A stretch of DNA of 64,000 bases from Fodinibacter sp963695175 (GCA_963695175.1 CAVOGG010000004.1:1302001-1366000); one strand, 5' to 3'. Numbered from the stretch's first letter, positions 25,225 to 35,069 are shown. Numbers and translations: made by a program. Notes: a model not told the origin generated them from the letters alone.

Positions 25225-26398
25225 ATGACCTCCACGCCCGCCTCCGCCCCCTCACCCGCGCCCGCGGGCGTCTCGGCGTGGGTCAGCGTCGACCTCGACG
25301 CCATCCGCGACAACGTGGCGGAGCTGGCGCGCCGGGCCGGTCCGGCGCAGGTGATGGCGGTCGTCAAGGGCGACGCCTACGGCCACGGCCTGGTGCCGTC
25401 GGCCCGGGCCGCCCTGGCCGGTGGCGCGACCTGGCTCGGCGTGGCCCAGCTGGACGAGGCGCTCGACCTGCGCAAGGCCGGCGTCACGGCGCCCGCTGCT
25501 CACCTGGCTCTTTCCTCCCGGCGCCGACGTGGGCGGCGCCATCGACGCCGACATCGAGGTCACCGTCGGCAGCGAGTGGACCCTGGCTGCCGTCGTCGCC
25601 GCGGCCCGCGAGCGGGGCCGGCCGGTGCGGGTGCAGGTCAAGGTCGACACCGGTCTCGGGCGCGGCGGCATCCTCACCGACTGGTCCGAGATGGTCGCCC
25701 GGGTCGCGACCGCGCAGGCCGAGGGTGCCATCGAGGTCACCGGGGTGTGGTCGCACTTCGCGTGGGCCGACGCACCGCAGCACCCGACGGTGCGCGCCCA
25801 GCAGGTCCGCTTCGTCGAGGCGGCTGCCGAGCTCGAGCGGGCCGGCGTCGGCCCGGTCATGCGGCACCTCGCCAACTCCGCGGCGACGCTGACCAACCCC
25901 TCGGCGTCCTTCGACATGGTGCGCCCCGGTGTGGCCGTCTACGGACTGTCGCCGGTGCCCGACCTCGGCGACCCCGCCCACTTCGGGCTGCGCGAGGCGA
26001 TGCGGGTCACCGCGCGGCTCACCCTGGTCAAGCGCGCCCGCGCCGGCCAGGGCGTCAGCTACGGGCACGAGTACGTCACCGACCGCGACACCGTGCTCGG
26101 CCTGGTGCCGATGGGGTACGCCGACGGCATCCCGAGGTCCGCCGGCGGCCGCGGCCCGGTGCGGGTGGGCGGGCAACGCCTGCCGGTGGCGGGCCGGGTG
26201 TGCATGGACCAGTTCGTCGTCGACCTCGGTCCGGCGTATGCCGGTGGGGCCGGTGACGAGGTCGTCGTCCTCGGGCGGGCCGCTGACGGCGAGCCGTCGG
26301 CGCAGGACTGGGCCGACGCGGCCGGCACGATCAACTACGAGATCGTCACCCGGATGGCCCCGCGGCTGCCGCGCGTGCTGCTCGGGGGGCGTGGCTGA
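25225..26398 (+). CDS. alr: Alanine racemase (apparent +1 frameshift)
   Basis: Alr supplies D-alanine for peptidoglycan. The PLP lysine is in VMAVVKGDAYGHGLVPSARA (about residue 47), and the family's SVDLDAIRDNVAELARRAG and GATWLGVAQLDEALDLRKAG are upstream. After TAP (near 25494) the starting frame fails. Removing one C from the CCC at 25492-25494 restores LLTWLFPPGADVGGAIDAD and the rest: KVDTGLGRGGILTDW, GVWSHFAWADAP, NSAATLTNPSASFDMVRPGV, the catalytic tyrosine region GVSYGHEYV, and GYADGIPRSAGGRG. The repaired length is about 390 residues, normal. Because a D-alanine source is normally essential and both halves look fully conserved, a base-calling error is more likely than true loss. A TAGACT box at 25209-25214 may give alr its own promoter. 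Confidence 0.88.
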
Positions 26399-27552
26399 TG
26401 GCGCTCGGGCCGTTCGGCGTCGCCGCCAGCGTCGTCGGTGAGCGCGTCATGCGCGCGCGGGCCGGCTACCGGTCGGTCGACGCCCCCGACGGGTGGGCGC
26501 ACACCGCGAACGAGTCGCTGTGGGTCACCGCCGACGACGGCGTCGCCCTGCACGTCGAGATCGACGCGCCGGACACCTCCAGCCTGAGCCGGCGCCACCT
26601 CGCCGGTCGCACGCCGACCGTCGTGCTCGTGCACGGCTTCAGCCTGTCGATGCAGTGCTGGGTGCTGCAGCGCCGGGCGCTGATCCACTCCGGTTTCCGG
26701 GTCGTCACCTACGACCAGCGCGGTCACGGGAGGTCCGGCCAGCCCGCCCTCGAGAACTGCACCGTGGCCCAGCTCGGGCGCGACCTCGCCGCGGTCATGG
26801 ACGCCACCTGCACCAGCGGCCCGGTGGTGCTCGTCGGGCACTCGATGGGCGGGATGACCGTCATGTCGTACGCCGGGCAGCACCCGGACGTCGTCCGCGA
26901 CCGGGTGCTGGCGGTGGCCCTGATCTCGACCAGCCCCGGGGGCGCCGAGATGACCGAGTTCGGCCTGGGCGCCACGGTGGGCAAGGTGGTCGGGTCGCTC
27001 GGGCCGGGCGTGCTCACCCGGATGTCGCGGCACTCGGGGCCGATCGGTGCGCTGCGCAAGATGGGTCGCGGCGTGCAGGATGCCGTGGTGCAGCGGTGGG
27101 CCTTCGACTCACCGGTCAGCGCCGAGCTGGTGCACCTCGTCGGCGACATGATCTTCTCGACCTCGTTCGACGTCATGGCGGCCTTCCTGCCCGACTTCGA
27201 CGACCTCGACATCAGCGCCGACCTGGCGCCGCTCATCGGGATCGAGACCCTGGTGATGAACGGGGCCGGCGACCTGATCACCCCGCCCTCGCACAGCGAG
27301 GAGATCGTCCGCCGCATCCCGGGGGCCGAACACGTGGTCGTCGAGGATGCCGGGCACATCCTCATGCTCGAGCACCCGCAGCTCGTCACCCAGCAGCTCC
27401 TCATGCTGATCGCCCGGGCCCAGCGGGCGGAGTCCGAGGGCCTGCCGGTCAGCAGCAAGCCGCGGGTGCGCCGCACCGTGCAGGACATCTCCAAGAAGCG
27501 TCGGGTGGCCCGCGCCCGAGCCGGACGGAACGGGCGGGAGGCCGCCTCGTGA
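26398..27552 (+). CDS. Alpha/beta hydrolase (alr-tsaE cluster lipase/peptidase-like)
   Basis: A 384-residue serine hydrolase. The oxyanion region is TVVLVHGFSLSMQCWVLQRR (about residue 75). RVVTYDQRGHGRSGQP (about 100), the nucleophile elbow VVLVGHSMGGMTVMSYAG (about 142), an acid region in NGAGDLITPPSHSEEI (about 287) and the histidine in VVEDAGHILMLEHP (about 318) complete the triad. The C-terminus is a basic tail (RRTVQDISKKRRVARARAG). It overlaps alr by 1 bp and tsaE by 4 bp. A hydrolase is commonly found at this spot in actinobacteria, but its substrate is not known to me. Confidence 0.85.
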   Translation: MALGPFGVAASVVGERVMRARAGYRSVDAPDGWAHTANESLWVTADDGVALHVEIDAPDTSSLSRRHLAGRTPTVVLVHGFSLSMQCWVLQRRALIHSGFRVVTYDQRGHGRSGQPALENCTVAQLGRDLAAVMDATCTSGPVVLVGHSMGGMTVMSYAGQHPDVVRDRVLAVALISTSPGGAEMTEFGLGATVGKVVGSLGPGVLTRMSRHSGPIGALRKMGRGVQDAVVQRWAFDSPVSAELVHLVGDMIFSTSFDVMAAFLPDFDDLDISADLAPLIGIETLVMNGAGDLITPPSHSEEIVRRIPGAEHVVVEDAGHILMLEHPQLVTQQLLMLIARAQRAESEGLPVSSKPRVRRTVQDISKKRRVARARAGRNGREAAS

Positions 27553-28043
27553 GCGGCCGCCGTGTCGTGCTGCCCGGTGTCGACGACACCCGGGCGCTCG
27601 GGCGGGTCCTCGGCTCGCTGTTGCGCGCCGGCGACCTGGTCGTGCTCACCGGGGGCCTCGGCGCCGGCAAGACCACGCTGACCCAGGGCATCGGCGAGGG
27701 CCTCGGGGTCCGTGGCCCGGTCACCTCGCCGACCTTCGTCATCGCTCGGGTGCACCCGTCGACCGTGGGCGGCCCCGCGCTCGTGCACGTCGACGCCTAC
27801 CGGCTCGGCGGGTCGCTCGAGCTCGACGACCTCGACCTCGACACCTCGGTCGACGACAGCACCACCGTGGTCGAGTGGGGCCACGGGCTCGCCGAGGACC
27901 TCAGCGAGGACCGCCTCGAGGTCGTGCTCGACGTCGACACCGCCACCGAGGAGCGCACCGCGACCGTCACCGGCATCGGTGGGCGCTGGAGCGGCGATGC
28001 CGCGGATGCCGGGCTGGTCGCCCTTGGGGGTGTGCCGTGCTGA
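27549..28043 (+). CDS. tsaE: tRNA t6A biosynthesis ATPase TsaE
   Basis: TsaE is the ATPase that works with TsaB-TsaD to turn over the complex making N6-threonylcarbamoyladenosine at position 37 of ANN-decoding tRNAs. The 164-residue product has the P-loop LTGGLGAGKTTLTQGIGEGL (about residue 34), VTSPTFVIARVHPS (about 59), VHVDAYRLGG (about 79) and TTVVEWGHGLAEDL (about 105), the family's complete set. GTG 27549 overlaps the preceding stop; the 3' end overlaps tsaB by 7 bp. The tight chain tsaE-tsaB-rimI-tsaD keeps all partners in one transcript. Confidence 0.93.
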   Translation: MSGRRVVLPGVDDTRALGRVLGSLLRAGDLVVLTGGLGAGKTTLTQGIGEGLGVRGPVTSPTFVIARVHPSTVGGPALVHVDAYRLGGSLELDDLDLDTSVDDSTTVVEWGHGLAEDLSEDRLEVVLDVDTATEERTATVTGIGGRWSGDAADAGLVALGGVPC

Positions 28044-28702
28044 TCCTCGCGATCGACACCTCGACCTCGGCGATCGGCGTCACCGTCCTCGCCCCGGGCG
28101 CCGACCCCGTGGTGGGGGTGGCGATCGACGCGCGCGCCCACACCGAGAAGCTGGCGCCGCTGGTGCGCGACACGCTCGCGGCGGCCGGTGCCTCGCCGAC
28201 CGACCTCACCGACATCGCGGTCGGCACCGGGCCCGGGCCGTTCACCGGGCTGCGGGTCGGCCTGGTCACGGCGGTCACGATGGGCCACGCGCTCGGCATC
28301 CCGGTGCACGGCGTGTGCAGCCTCGACGCGATCGCCGAGCAGGCGCTCGCGGAGCACGACGGCATCGAGGAGGTGCTCGTCGCGACCGACGCGCGGCGCA
28401 AGGAGGTCTACTGGGCGCGCTACCGCCGAGGCACCGACGGGGCCGTGGCGCTGAGCGAGCCGTCCGTCGACCGCCCGGCCGAGCTGCCCGAGGCCGTGCG
28501 GGCCCTACCGACAGCCGGTCGGGGACCGCTGCTCTACCCCGACCTGTTCGCGCGCCCGCTCGGGCAGCCGCTCGACGTCGACCCCGGCTGGCTGGGCCGG
28601 GTGGCGCTGCGCCGGCTGGCGACGGGGGAGCCGATGCCGGTCGAGCCCCTCTACCTTCGTCGCCCGGACGCGCTGACCACCGCCGAGCGGGGTGTGTCGT
28701 GA
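28037..28702 (+). CDS. tsaB: tRNA t6A biosynthesis protein TsaB
   Basis: TsaB is the dimerising partner and scaffold of TsaD in t6A synthesis, an ASKHA fold without its own catalytic site. The 221-residue product opens MLILAIDTSTSAIGVTVLAP and has the family block DIAVGTGPGPFTGLRVGL (residues about 64-81), then MGHALGIPVHGVCSLDAIAE and VLVATDARRKEVYWARYR. The C-terminal PVEPLYLRRPDA is also typical. The start is GTG 28037, inside the end of tsaE; the stop overlaps rimI by 4 bp. Confidence 0.92.
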   Translation: MLILAIDTSTSAIGVTVLAPGADPVVGVAIDARAHTEKLAPLVRDTLAAAGASPTDLTDIAVGTGPGPFTGLRVGLVTAVTMGHALGIPVHGVCSLDAIAEQALAEHDGIEEVLVATDARRKEVYWARYRRGTDGAVALSEPSVDRPAELPEAVRALPTAGRGPLLYPDLFARPLGQPLDVDPGWLGRVALRRLATGEPMPVEPLYLRRPDALTTAERGVS

Positions 28703-29161
28703 GCGTTGTGGCGCCCACCGTGCGCGAGCTGCGCTGGACCGACCTACCGGCCCTCGCCGCGCTCGAGCGCGACCTCTTCGCCCACGACGCCTGGGCCGAG
28801 CCGACCTGGTGGGCCGAGCTGGCCGGCCGGCCGCGCCGCGACTACCTGGTGCTCACCGACGCCGACGGCGTGCTCGGGTACGCCGGGCTCGACCACGGCG
28901 GCGAGGTCGCCGACGTGATGACCATCGCCGTGGCGCCGCGGGCACAGGGTCGCGGGTTCGGACGGCTGCTCCTGGCCGAGCTGGAACAACGCGCGCGGAC
29001 CCGGGGCGCGACACACGTCATCCTCGAGGTGCGGGCCGACAACGTCGCCGCGCTCGGCCTCTACGAGCGCAGCGGGTACGCCGTGCTGAGCACCCGCCGC
29101 CGCTACTACCAGCCCGGCGACGTCGACGCCATCGTCATGCGTAAGTCGTTGCAGGAGAGGG

Positions 29162-29178
<17 letters not shown>
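28699..29178 (+). CDS. rimI: Ribosomal-protein-alanine N-acetyltransferase
   Basis: A 159-residue GNAT acetyltransferase of the RimI family, which acetylates the N-terminal alanine of ribosomal protein S18 and sometimes other proteins. It has VRELRWTDLPALAALERDLF, ADVMTIAVAPRAQGRGFGRL with the acetyl-CoA pyrophosphate loop (about 78-97), HVILEVRADNVAALGLYERS, and GYAVLSTRRRYYQPGDVDAI at the end, the classical RimI C-terminus. The start is GTG 28699 (4-bp overlap with tsaB); GTG 28708 is possible. It overlaps tsaD by at least 8 bp. In some actinobacteria rimI is fused to tsaD; here they are separate. Confidence 0.92.
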
Positions 29179-30214
<1,036 letters not shown>

Positions 30215-30225
30215 CCCGACGCTGT

Positions 30226-30309
30226 TCTTCGCGAAGTCAGGAGCACTTCGCGGGCGTCAGGGCCGTGTGCGCACCTGACTCGGCGAAGTGCACCTGACTT
30301 CGCGGAAGA
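30226..30309. repeat. Intergenic palindromic repeat, copy 1
   Basis: An imperfect 84-bp inverted repeat in the tsaD/nagZ-like convergent gap. Outer arms read CTTCGCGAAGTCAGGAGCAC and its near complement, and an inner GTCAGG/CCTGAC pair surrounds the loop. Related copies lie at 37538, 43407 and 48480. Confidence 0.85.
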
Positions 30310-30321
30310 GGGGCAACAGCT

Positions 30322-31620
30322 TCAGGACTGCTTGGTGGTCGAGCAGGGGAGCAGGCCCATCCGCTCCTTGAGCGTGACGACCCGCCGCACCGACGCCTCG
30401 ACCTTGTGCGCGAACCCGTCGTCGTCGGCCGCCTTGGCCTTGACGGCCGCGATCATCGCCGGTGCCGCCGACGCGTTGCCGGTGAGCACGATGTCGCCGC
30501 CGGCGTCGATGAACCGCACCGCCCGCTGGGGGGCCGGCGTGCCGCGCACCGCCTGCGCGTTGACGTCGTCGGTGATGACGACACCGTCGTAGCCGAGGTC
30601 GCCGCGCAGCAGGTCGGTGACGATCGGTGCCGAGAACATCGCCGGCACCTTCGGGTCGAGCTTGCTGTAGCGCGCGGACCCGACCATGACGAGCCCGGCG
30701 CCCGCCTTCACCCCCGCCGTGAACGGCTTCAGGAAGGGGTCGTCGGCGTCGGTCACGTCATCGGTGATGCCGGTGGAGCTGAAGTCGGTGTTGTTGCGGA
30801 TCCGGCCCAGCCCGGGGAAGTGCTTGACCGTGCCCTCGACGCCGCCGGCCAGCATCCCCTTGAGGAAGGCGGCCGAGGCACGCTCGACCGTCTCGGGGTC
30901 GGAGCCGTACTGCCGCCCGTAGCGGCCGATCGGCTGGTTGGCGCGGCCGATGTCGGCGGGCACGGTGTCGGTCACCGGGGCGAGGTTGACGTTGACGCCG
31001 GCGGCCTTCAGCTCGCGGGCCCAGCCTGTCGCTGCCCTGGTCAGGGCGGCGGACGACATCGTCGCCTGCTCCTTGGCCGACGGTGGCCGGGTGAAGCCCT
31101 CCCCGCGCAGCTGGTGCACCTCACCGCCCTCCTGGTCGGCGGCGATGAGCAGCCCGGCGTCACCGGTGCTCTTGCTCGACACCAGCCCCTGAAGGTGCTC
31201 GGAGGTGCGGGTGACCTTGTCGGCGCCGTCCCACCCACCGAGGTAGATCACGTTGCCGACGTGCGAGCCGCGCACGAGGTCGTCGAGCCTGCCGAGCGAG
31301 GCGTTGGTGTCGAAGCCGACCATGAACAGCTGGCCCAGCCGCTGCTGGGGCGTCATGGCCTCGACCGTCGACGACACGCAGGCCGCCGCGGCGTCCTGGG
31401 TGGGTGCGGCGGATGCCGTGGTGGGCGTCGCGCTCGACGTGGCACTCGTGACGGCCGGTGACGAGGGGGCCGGCGAGGAGGGTGAGGGCGAGGAGGGTGA
31501 GGGCGAGGTGCCCGAACCGGCCGGGTCGCCCGAGCACCCGGCGAGCGCCAGCGCCAGCAGGGCGGTGGTGGTGGCGGCCAGGCGGCGGGTCGTCAGGGGT
31601 CGAGACGTCGCGGACAGCAC
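30322..31620 (-). CDS. Glycoside hydrolase family 3 (NagZ-like) lipoprotein
   Basis: A 432-residue secreted lipoprotein resembling beta-N-acetylglucosaminidase NagZ of peptidoglycan turnover. The lipobox is LALALAGCSGD, with the lipidated cysteine near residue 26. A low-complexity Pro/Ser/Thr linker follows to about residue 75. The catalytic domain shows MTPQQRLGQLFMVGFDTN, LIAADQEGGEVHQLRG, the substrate motif GTVKHFPGLGRIRNNTD with the family's KH-F-G core, and the nucleophile region YDGVVITDDVNAQAV. No second domain is present. GTG 31620 was chosen because it precedes a proper signal (ATSRPLTTRRLAATTTALLA); the frame extends far upstream without family similarity. Confidence 0.85.
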   Translation of the reverse strand: MLSATSRPLTTRRLAATTTALLALALAGCSGDPAGSGTSPSPSSPSPSSPAPSSPAVTSATSSATPTTASAAPTQDAAAACVSSTVEAMTPQQRLGQLFMVGFDTNASLGRLDDLVRGSHVGNVIYLGGWDGADKVTRTSEHLQGLVSSKSTGDAGLLIAADQEGGEVHQLRGEGFTRPPSAKEQATMSSAALTRAATGWARELKAAGVNVNLAPVTDTVPADIGRANQPIGRYGRQYGSDPETVERASAAFLKGMLAGGVEGTVKHFPGLGRIRNNTDFSSTGITDDVTDADDPFLKPFTAGVKAGAGLVMVGSARYSKLDPKVPAMFSAPIVTDLLRGDLGYDGVVITDDVNAQAVRGTPAPQRAVRFIDAGGDIVLTGNASAAPAMIAAVKAKAADDDGFAHKVEASVRRVVTLKERMGLLPCSTTKQS

Positions 31621-31691
31621 CTGACGACGGTACGTGACGTCGCCGGGAACGGCCGAATGCCGGCATCCGGGGGCAGACCCGCTGGTCGACC

Positions 31692-31739
31692 GTGGAGAAC
31701 ACGCCGTGGGTCCGTCCCACCCGGCGGAGTGTTCTCCAC
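31692..31739. repeat. 48-bp palindrome upstream of the nucleoside hydrolase gene
   Basis: Perfect 11-bp arms GTGGAGAACAC / GTGTTCTCCAC enclose a GC-rich inner hairpin (GGG...CCC). It sits between two divergent genes, 46 bp before the downstream start, so it could be an operator or a mobile palindrome. Confidence 0.6.
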
Positions 31740-31785
31740 CCTCGACGGGTCGTGGGCGTCCACGGCATCCGCCATGATCAACCCC

Positions 31786-32760
31786 ATGCCGAGCCTTCCC
31801 GTGGTCCTCGACGTCGACACCGGAGTCGACGACGCCTGCGCCCTGCTTCTCGCCGCCCTGCACCCGAGGCTCGACCTGCGGGCGGTCACCTGCGTGGGCG
31901 GCAACGCCCCGCTGGCCGACGTCGTGCGCAACACCCTGCTGGTGCTCGAGACCGCCGGCCGGGGCGACGTGCCGGTCGGCATCGGTGCCGCACGGCCGAT
32001 CCTCGAGGAGCCGGTCGACGCCCGCCACGTGCACGGCTCCGACGGCATGGCCGACCTCGAGATGGCGCCCCCGACCCTGCGCCCCGACCCCCGCCCGGCC
32101 ATCGACCTCCTCCGGGACACCATCGACGAACAGGCGGCCGCGGGCGCACCGGTCACCGTCGTGCCGCTGGCCCCGATGACCAACCTCGCGCTGCTCGCCC
32201 GGGTGCACCCGCAGGCGTTCGCCCGGATCGGCCGGATCGTCTTCATGGGCGGCGGCGTCGAGATCAGCAACGCAACTGCCGCAGCCGAGTTCAACGTCTT
32301 CCACGACCCGGAGGCCGCGGCCATGGTGCTCGCCGCGTGCGCTCAGCACGACGTGCCCGTCACGATGTACGGCCTCGACGTCTTCTACGACCCGCTGGTG
32401 ACCGACGTGCAGGTCGACGAGCTGCGCAGGGTCGACACCCCCGTCGCGCGACTCGCCGCCGGGCTGATCTCGTTCCACCACCGCCGGTTCGCCAACGCGG
32501 GGGCGACGATCGGTGACGCGGGCGCGGTCGGCATCCTCCTCGAGCCGGATGCCGTGCGCATCGAACGGCTGCCGGTGCGGGTCGAGCTCGCCGGCACCTG
32601 GACCCGGGGCCGCACCGTCGTCGACCGGCGAGACTGGAGCGGAGACCTCGCGCACGACCCGCACGGCCTGGCCGCCACGTCGGTCGACGTCGCGCTCGGC
32701 ATCGACGGGCCGCGGATCGCCGACCTGTGGCTGCGCACGGTGCGGGGGGAGGCGTCATGA
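31786..32760 (+). CDS. Nucleoside hydrolase (IunH/RihA type)
   Basis: A 324-residue enzyme that splits ribonucleosides into base and ribose. The calcium-binding signature VVLDVDTGVDDACALLLAAL opens the protein (residues about 5-24). The family's further blocks are VTCVGGNAPLADVVRNTLLV, HVHGSDGMADLEM, VTVVPLAPMTNLALLARVHP, IVFMGGGVEISNATAAAEFN (about 145-165) and FNVFHDPEAAAMVL. A late histidine lies in SFHHRRF. It overlaps a ribokinase gene by 4 bp, which makes sense because the released ribose can be phosphorylated at once. Base preference cannot be told. ATG 31786 is favoured; ATG 31774 is in frame. Confidence 0.9.
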   Translation: MPSLPVVLDVDTGVDDACALLLAALHPRLDLRAVTCVGGNAPLADVVRNTLLVLETAGRGDVPVGIGAARPILEEPVDARHVHGSDGMADLEMAPPTLRPDPRPAIDLLRDTIDEQAAAGAPVTVVPLAPMTNLALLARVHPQAFARIGRIVFMGGGVEISNATAAAEFNVFHDPEAAAMVLAACAQHDVPVTMYGLDVFYDPLVTDVQVDELRRVDTPVARLAAGLISFHHRRFANAGATIGDAGAVGILLEPDAVRIERLPVRVELAGTWTRGRTVVDRRDWSGDLAHDPHGLAATSVDVALGIDGPRIADLWLRTVRGEAS

Positions 32761-33590
32761 GCGGGCGGGTGCTGGTGCTCGGGTCGCTCAACGTCGACCT
32801 GGTGACCCGGGTCGAACGGCATCCCCGGCCGGGGGAGACCGTGCTCGGCGACGGGCTCGAGCAGCTCGCGGGCGGCAAGGGGGCCAACCAGGCCGTCGCC
32901 GCGGCCTCCGCGGGGGCGACCGTCGCCATGGTCGGGTGCGTCGGCGACGACGCCGGTGGGGCGGCCTACCTGGCCCGGCTCAACGCCCGAGGCATCGACA
33001 CGACCGCGGTCCGGGTGTGCGCCGGGGTGCCGACGGGTCACGCCGTGGTCACCGTGTCGGACGACGGCGAGAACTCGATCGTCGTCATCCCCGGCGCCAA
33101 CGACCTGCTCGACGAGCGTGAGGTCGCCGCCGTCGACGCCCTCGCCCCCGGCGACGTGCTCCTCGTACAGCTCGAGGTGCCCCGCGCGGTCGTCTGCACG
33201 GCAGTGCGCCGCGCGGCCGGGCGCGGGGTGCGGGTCGTGCTCAACACCGCCCCGTATGCCGCCCTCCCGCCCGACGTCGTGGCCCTCGCCGACCCGGTGG
33301 TCGCCAACGAGCACGAGATGGCGGCGCTGGCCGAGGCCGGTGCCGAGCCGCGTTCGCTGCTCGTGACCTTCGGGGCGAACGGGGCGGCCTGGGACGGCGT
33401 CACGGCACCGGCCCACGCGGTGGCCGCCGACGAGGTCGTCGACACCACGGGAGCCGGGGACGCGTTCTGCGGGGCGCTCGCGGCATCCCTGGCGGGCGGC
33501 GCCGACCGCGAGCAGGCGCTCGACGCGGCCCTGGCAGCCGGAGCGGCGGCGGTCCGCCACTCAGGGGCCCAGCCCGACCCCCAGCTCTGA
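32757..33590 (+). CDS. rbsK: Ribokinase
   Basis: A 277-residue PfkB-family sugar kinase. It opens VLVLGSLNVDLVTRVERHPR, then LAGGKGANQAVAAASAGATV (the first PfkB signature, about residue 40), VVIPGANDLLD, LNTAPYAALPPDVV and VANEHEMAALAEAG. The C-terminal signature DEVVDTTGAGDAFCGALAAS carries the catalytic aspartate (about residue 235). The N-D-L...P-x-P-GE pattern and the GGKGANQA box point to ribokinase rather than fructokinase. Coupled translation with the nucleoside hydrolase suggests a two-step nucleoside salvage unit. It is followed by a palindrome at 33600. Confidence 0.9.
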   Translation: MSGRVLVLGSLNVDLVTRVERHPRPGETVLGDGLEQLAGGKGANQAVAAASAGATVAMVGCVGDDAGGAAYLARLNARGIDTTAVRVCAGVPTGHAVVTVSDDGENSIVVIPGANDLLDEREVAAVDALAPGDVLLVQLEVPRAVVCTAVRRAAGRGVRVVLNTAPYAALPPDVVALADPVVANEHEMAALAEAGAEPRSLLVTFGANGAAWDGVTAPAHAVAADEVVDTTGAGDAFCGALAASLAGGADREQALDAALAAGAAAVRHSGAQPDPQL

Positions 33591-33599
33591 CCCCCGCCA

Positions 33600-33690
33600 C
33601 AACTTTTTCGCCCGGTGCGGGAACCTTCACCATCGCGCCACAACGGTTCCGGTGCGAGGGTCAAGCTTCCCTGATCGGGCGAAAAAGTTG
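33600..33690. repeat. 91-bp palindrome with 15-bp perfect terminal arms
   Basis: CAACTTTTTCGCCCG (33600-33614) is repeated as its exact complement at 33676-33690. Inner pairs GGGAACC/GGTTCC are also present. The A/T runs are striking in this GC-rich DNA. It fills the gap between two convergent genes and may serve as a terminator or be a small mobile palindrome. Confidence 0.75.
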
Positions 33691-33710
33691 GGACGACGCC
33701 GGGGTGGGGG

Positions 33711-34967
33711 TCAGGCGGGGTCGACGACCAGGACGACCTGCTGGCCGGCGACCCGGGTCAGGATGACGGTCGCCTGGGCGCCGTCGCCGGCCTTGCGGCC
33801 GATCCGCAGCTGGCGGCGCAGGTCGTCGTCGTCGAGCCGCACGCCGCGCTTCTTGATGGTCAGCCCGGTGATGCCGTGCTGCTTGAGCCAGGCCCGCAGC
33901 GACTTCACGCCGAACGGCATCACCTCGCGCACGGCGTAGCGCCGGGCGAAGGGAACGTCGACGTTCGCCTCGCTCACGACGTAGCCCAGCCCGGTGTCGA
34001 CCTCGCTGCCGAGCGTCGCGGCGGTGACGGCCCCCAGCAGGCCGGCCTGGGTCACCGCCCGGTCCGGCTCGTACAGCCACGGCCCGACGGCGCCGAGCGA
34101 CTCGACCGTCGGGATCTCCGGCTCGGCCATCGTCTCGTCGACCTCGATGGGGGAGCGGTTGGGCCCGAGGATGCGGGCGCTGCGCCCCGGCCGCTGGGCC
34201 AGCGGACCCCACCACACCGCGCACTCGAGCACCTCGCCGGCGAACGACGTCCACTGGGCCTCGGTGCCGAGCGGGATGGCGTCGTGCGGCATCGACGGCG
34301 AGAGCTTGACCCCGGTAGCGGGGACGGCCGTCGCGACCTGGAGCACGAACTCCCAGGTCGGCTGGATCTCGTCGAGCCGGAACACCCGCTTGATCCGCCC
34401 GTGCCGGCCGGTCCTGCCCGGCACCCGACGGGCCGGGTCGAGCCACACGCCGACCCGCGAGCGCAGCGGGTCCCGGGGTGCCTCGAACTCCTCGGCCAGC
34501 CCGACCCGGGCCCGCGAGTCCGGCCACGGCCGCAGGTTGATGTCGGCGATCGCCGCGGTGACGGGGTCGACGTCGACGCCGCGGACGGTGACGCCGAGCG
34601 CCGACATGGCCACGGCATCCGAGCCGATGCCGCAGCCGAGGTCGTGCACCGTCGCCAACGACGCGTTGTAGAACCGCCCCGCGTGGGTCGCCGCGACCTC
34701 CAGCCTGGACGCCTGCTCGAGCCCGTCGGCGGTGTAGAGCATGTCGTCGGCGAACTCGCCGAACTTGGCGACGGCCCGGGCGCGCAGCCGCTGCTGGGTG
34801 AGCAGGGCGGCGACGAAGTCGGGGTCGTGCCCCTCCTTGCGGAGCCGGTCCTGCAGGCGCATCACCTCGCGCTCGTCGTACGCGGGCAGGCCTCGTAGGA
34901 TCGCCCGACCGTCGGGTGACCCCAGCGTTCGCACGATGCCGACATCCACGGCGGGCCATCCTGCCAT
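33711..34967 (-). CDS. SAM-dependent methyltransferase with THUMP-like C-terminal domain
   Basis: A 418-residue class I methyltransferase-like protein. The N-terminal part has DADEREVM-like text (AYDEREVMRLQDRLRKEGHD) and AKFGEFADDMLYTADGLEQA. The SAM motif is TVHDLGCGIGSDAVAMSALG (about residue 103), followed by GVDVDPVTAAIADINL. The C-terminal 80 residues (REVMPFGVKSLRAWLKQHGI, then GLTIKKRGVRLDDDDLRRQL) match the THUMP-like domain, so an RNA substrate is plausible but unproven. Methyltransferases of this kind are often encoded beside groESL in actinobacteria, as here. ATG 34967 was chosen over the ORF start at 35027 because upstream codons enter the heat-shock promoter. Confidence 0.75.
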   Translation of the reverse strand: MAGWPAVDVGIVRTLGSPDGRAILRGLPAYDEREVMRLQDRLRKEGHDPDFVAALLTQQRLRARAVAKFGEFADDMLYTADGLEQASRLEVAATHAGRFYNASLATVHDLGCGIGSDAVAMSALGVTVRGVDVDPVTAAIADINLRPWPDSRARVGLAEEFEAPRDPLRSRVGVWLDPARRVPGRTGRHGRIKRVFRLDEIQPTWEFVLQVATAVPATGVKLSPSMPHDAIPLGTEAQWTSFAGEVLECAVWWGPLAQRPGRSARILGPNRSPIEVDETMAEPEIPTVESLGAVGPWLYEPDRAVTQAGLLGAVTAATLGSEVDTGLGYVVSEANVDVPFARRYAVREVMPFGVKSLRAWLKQHGITGLTIKKRGVRLDDDDLRRQLRIGRKAGDGAQATVILTRVAGQQVVLVVDPA

Positions 34968-35020
34968 TTCCCGCGCGAGGCGCCTCCCGGGACGCGCGTC
35001 GGGGCCCGGACGTCCGGAGA

Positions 35021-35047
35021 CTGGCACTCGAGTTGACCGAGTGCTAA
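35021..35047. promoter_or_regulatory. CIRCE operator 1 (HrcA site)
   Basis: CTGGCACTC-N9-GAGTGCTAA against the consensus TTAGCACTC-N9-GAGTGCTAA; the right arm is perfect. It overlaps the groES -35 box, so HrcA binding should block transcription. Confidence 0.9.
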
Positions 35048-35062
35048 CGGGCGACCTAGATT
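35033..35062 (+). promoter_or_regulatory. groESL promoter
   Basis: -35 TTGACC (35033-35038), an 18-bp spacer and -10 TAGATT (35057-35062). It sits between and overlapping two CIRCE sites, about 125 bp upstream of the groES start. Confidence 0.7.
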
Positions 35063-35069
35063 TGCCCTA

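Noticed and set aside
30226..30309. An insertion sequence remnant with a transposase
   Set aside because: The palindromes are under 115 bp and no transposase-like frame is present anywhere in the window, so only a non-autonomous repeat can be claimed.
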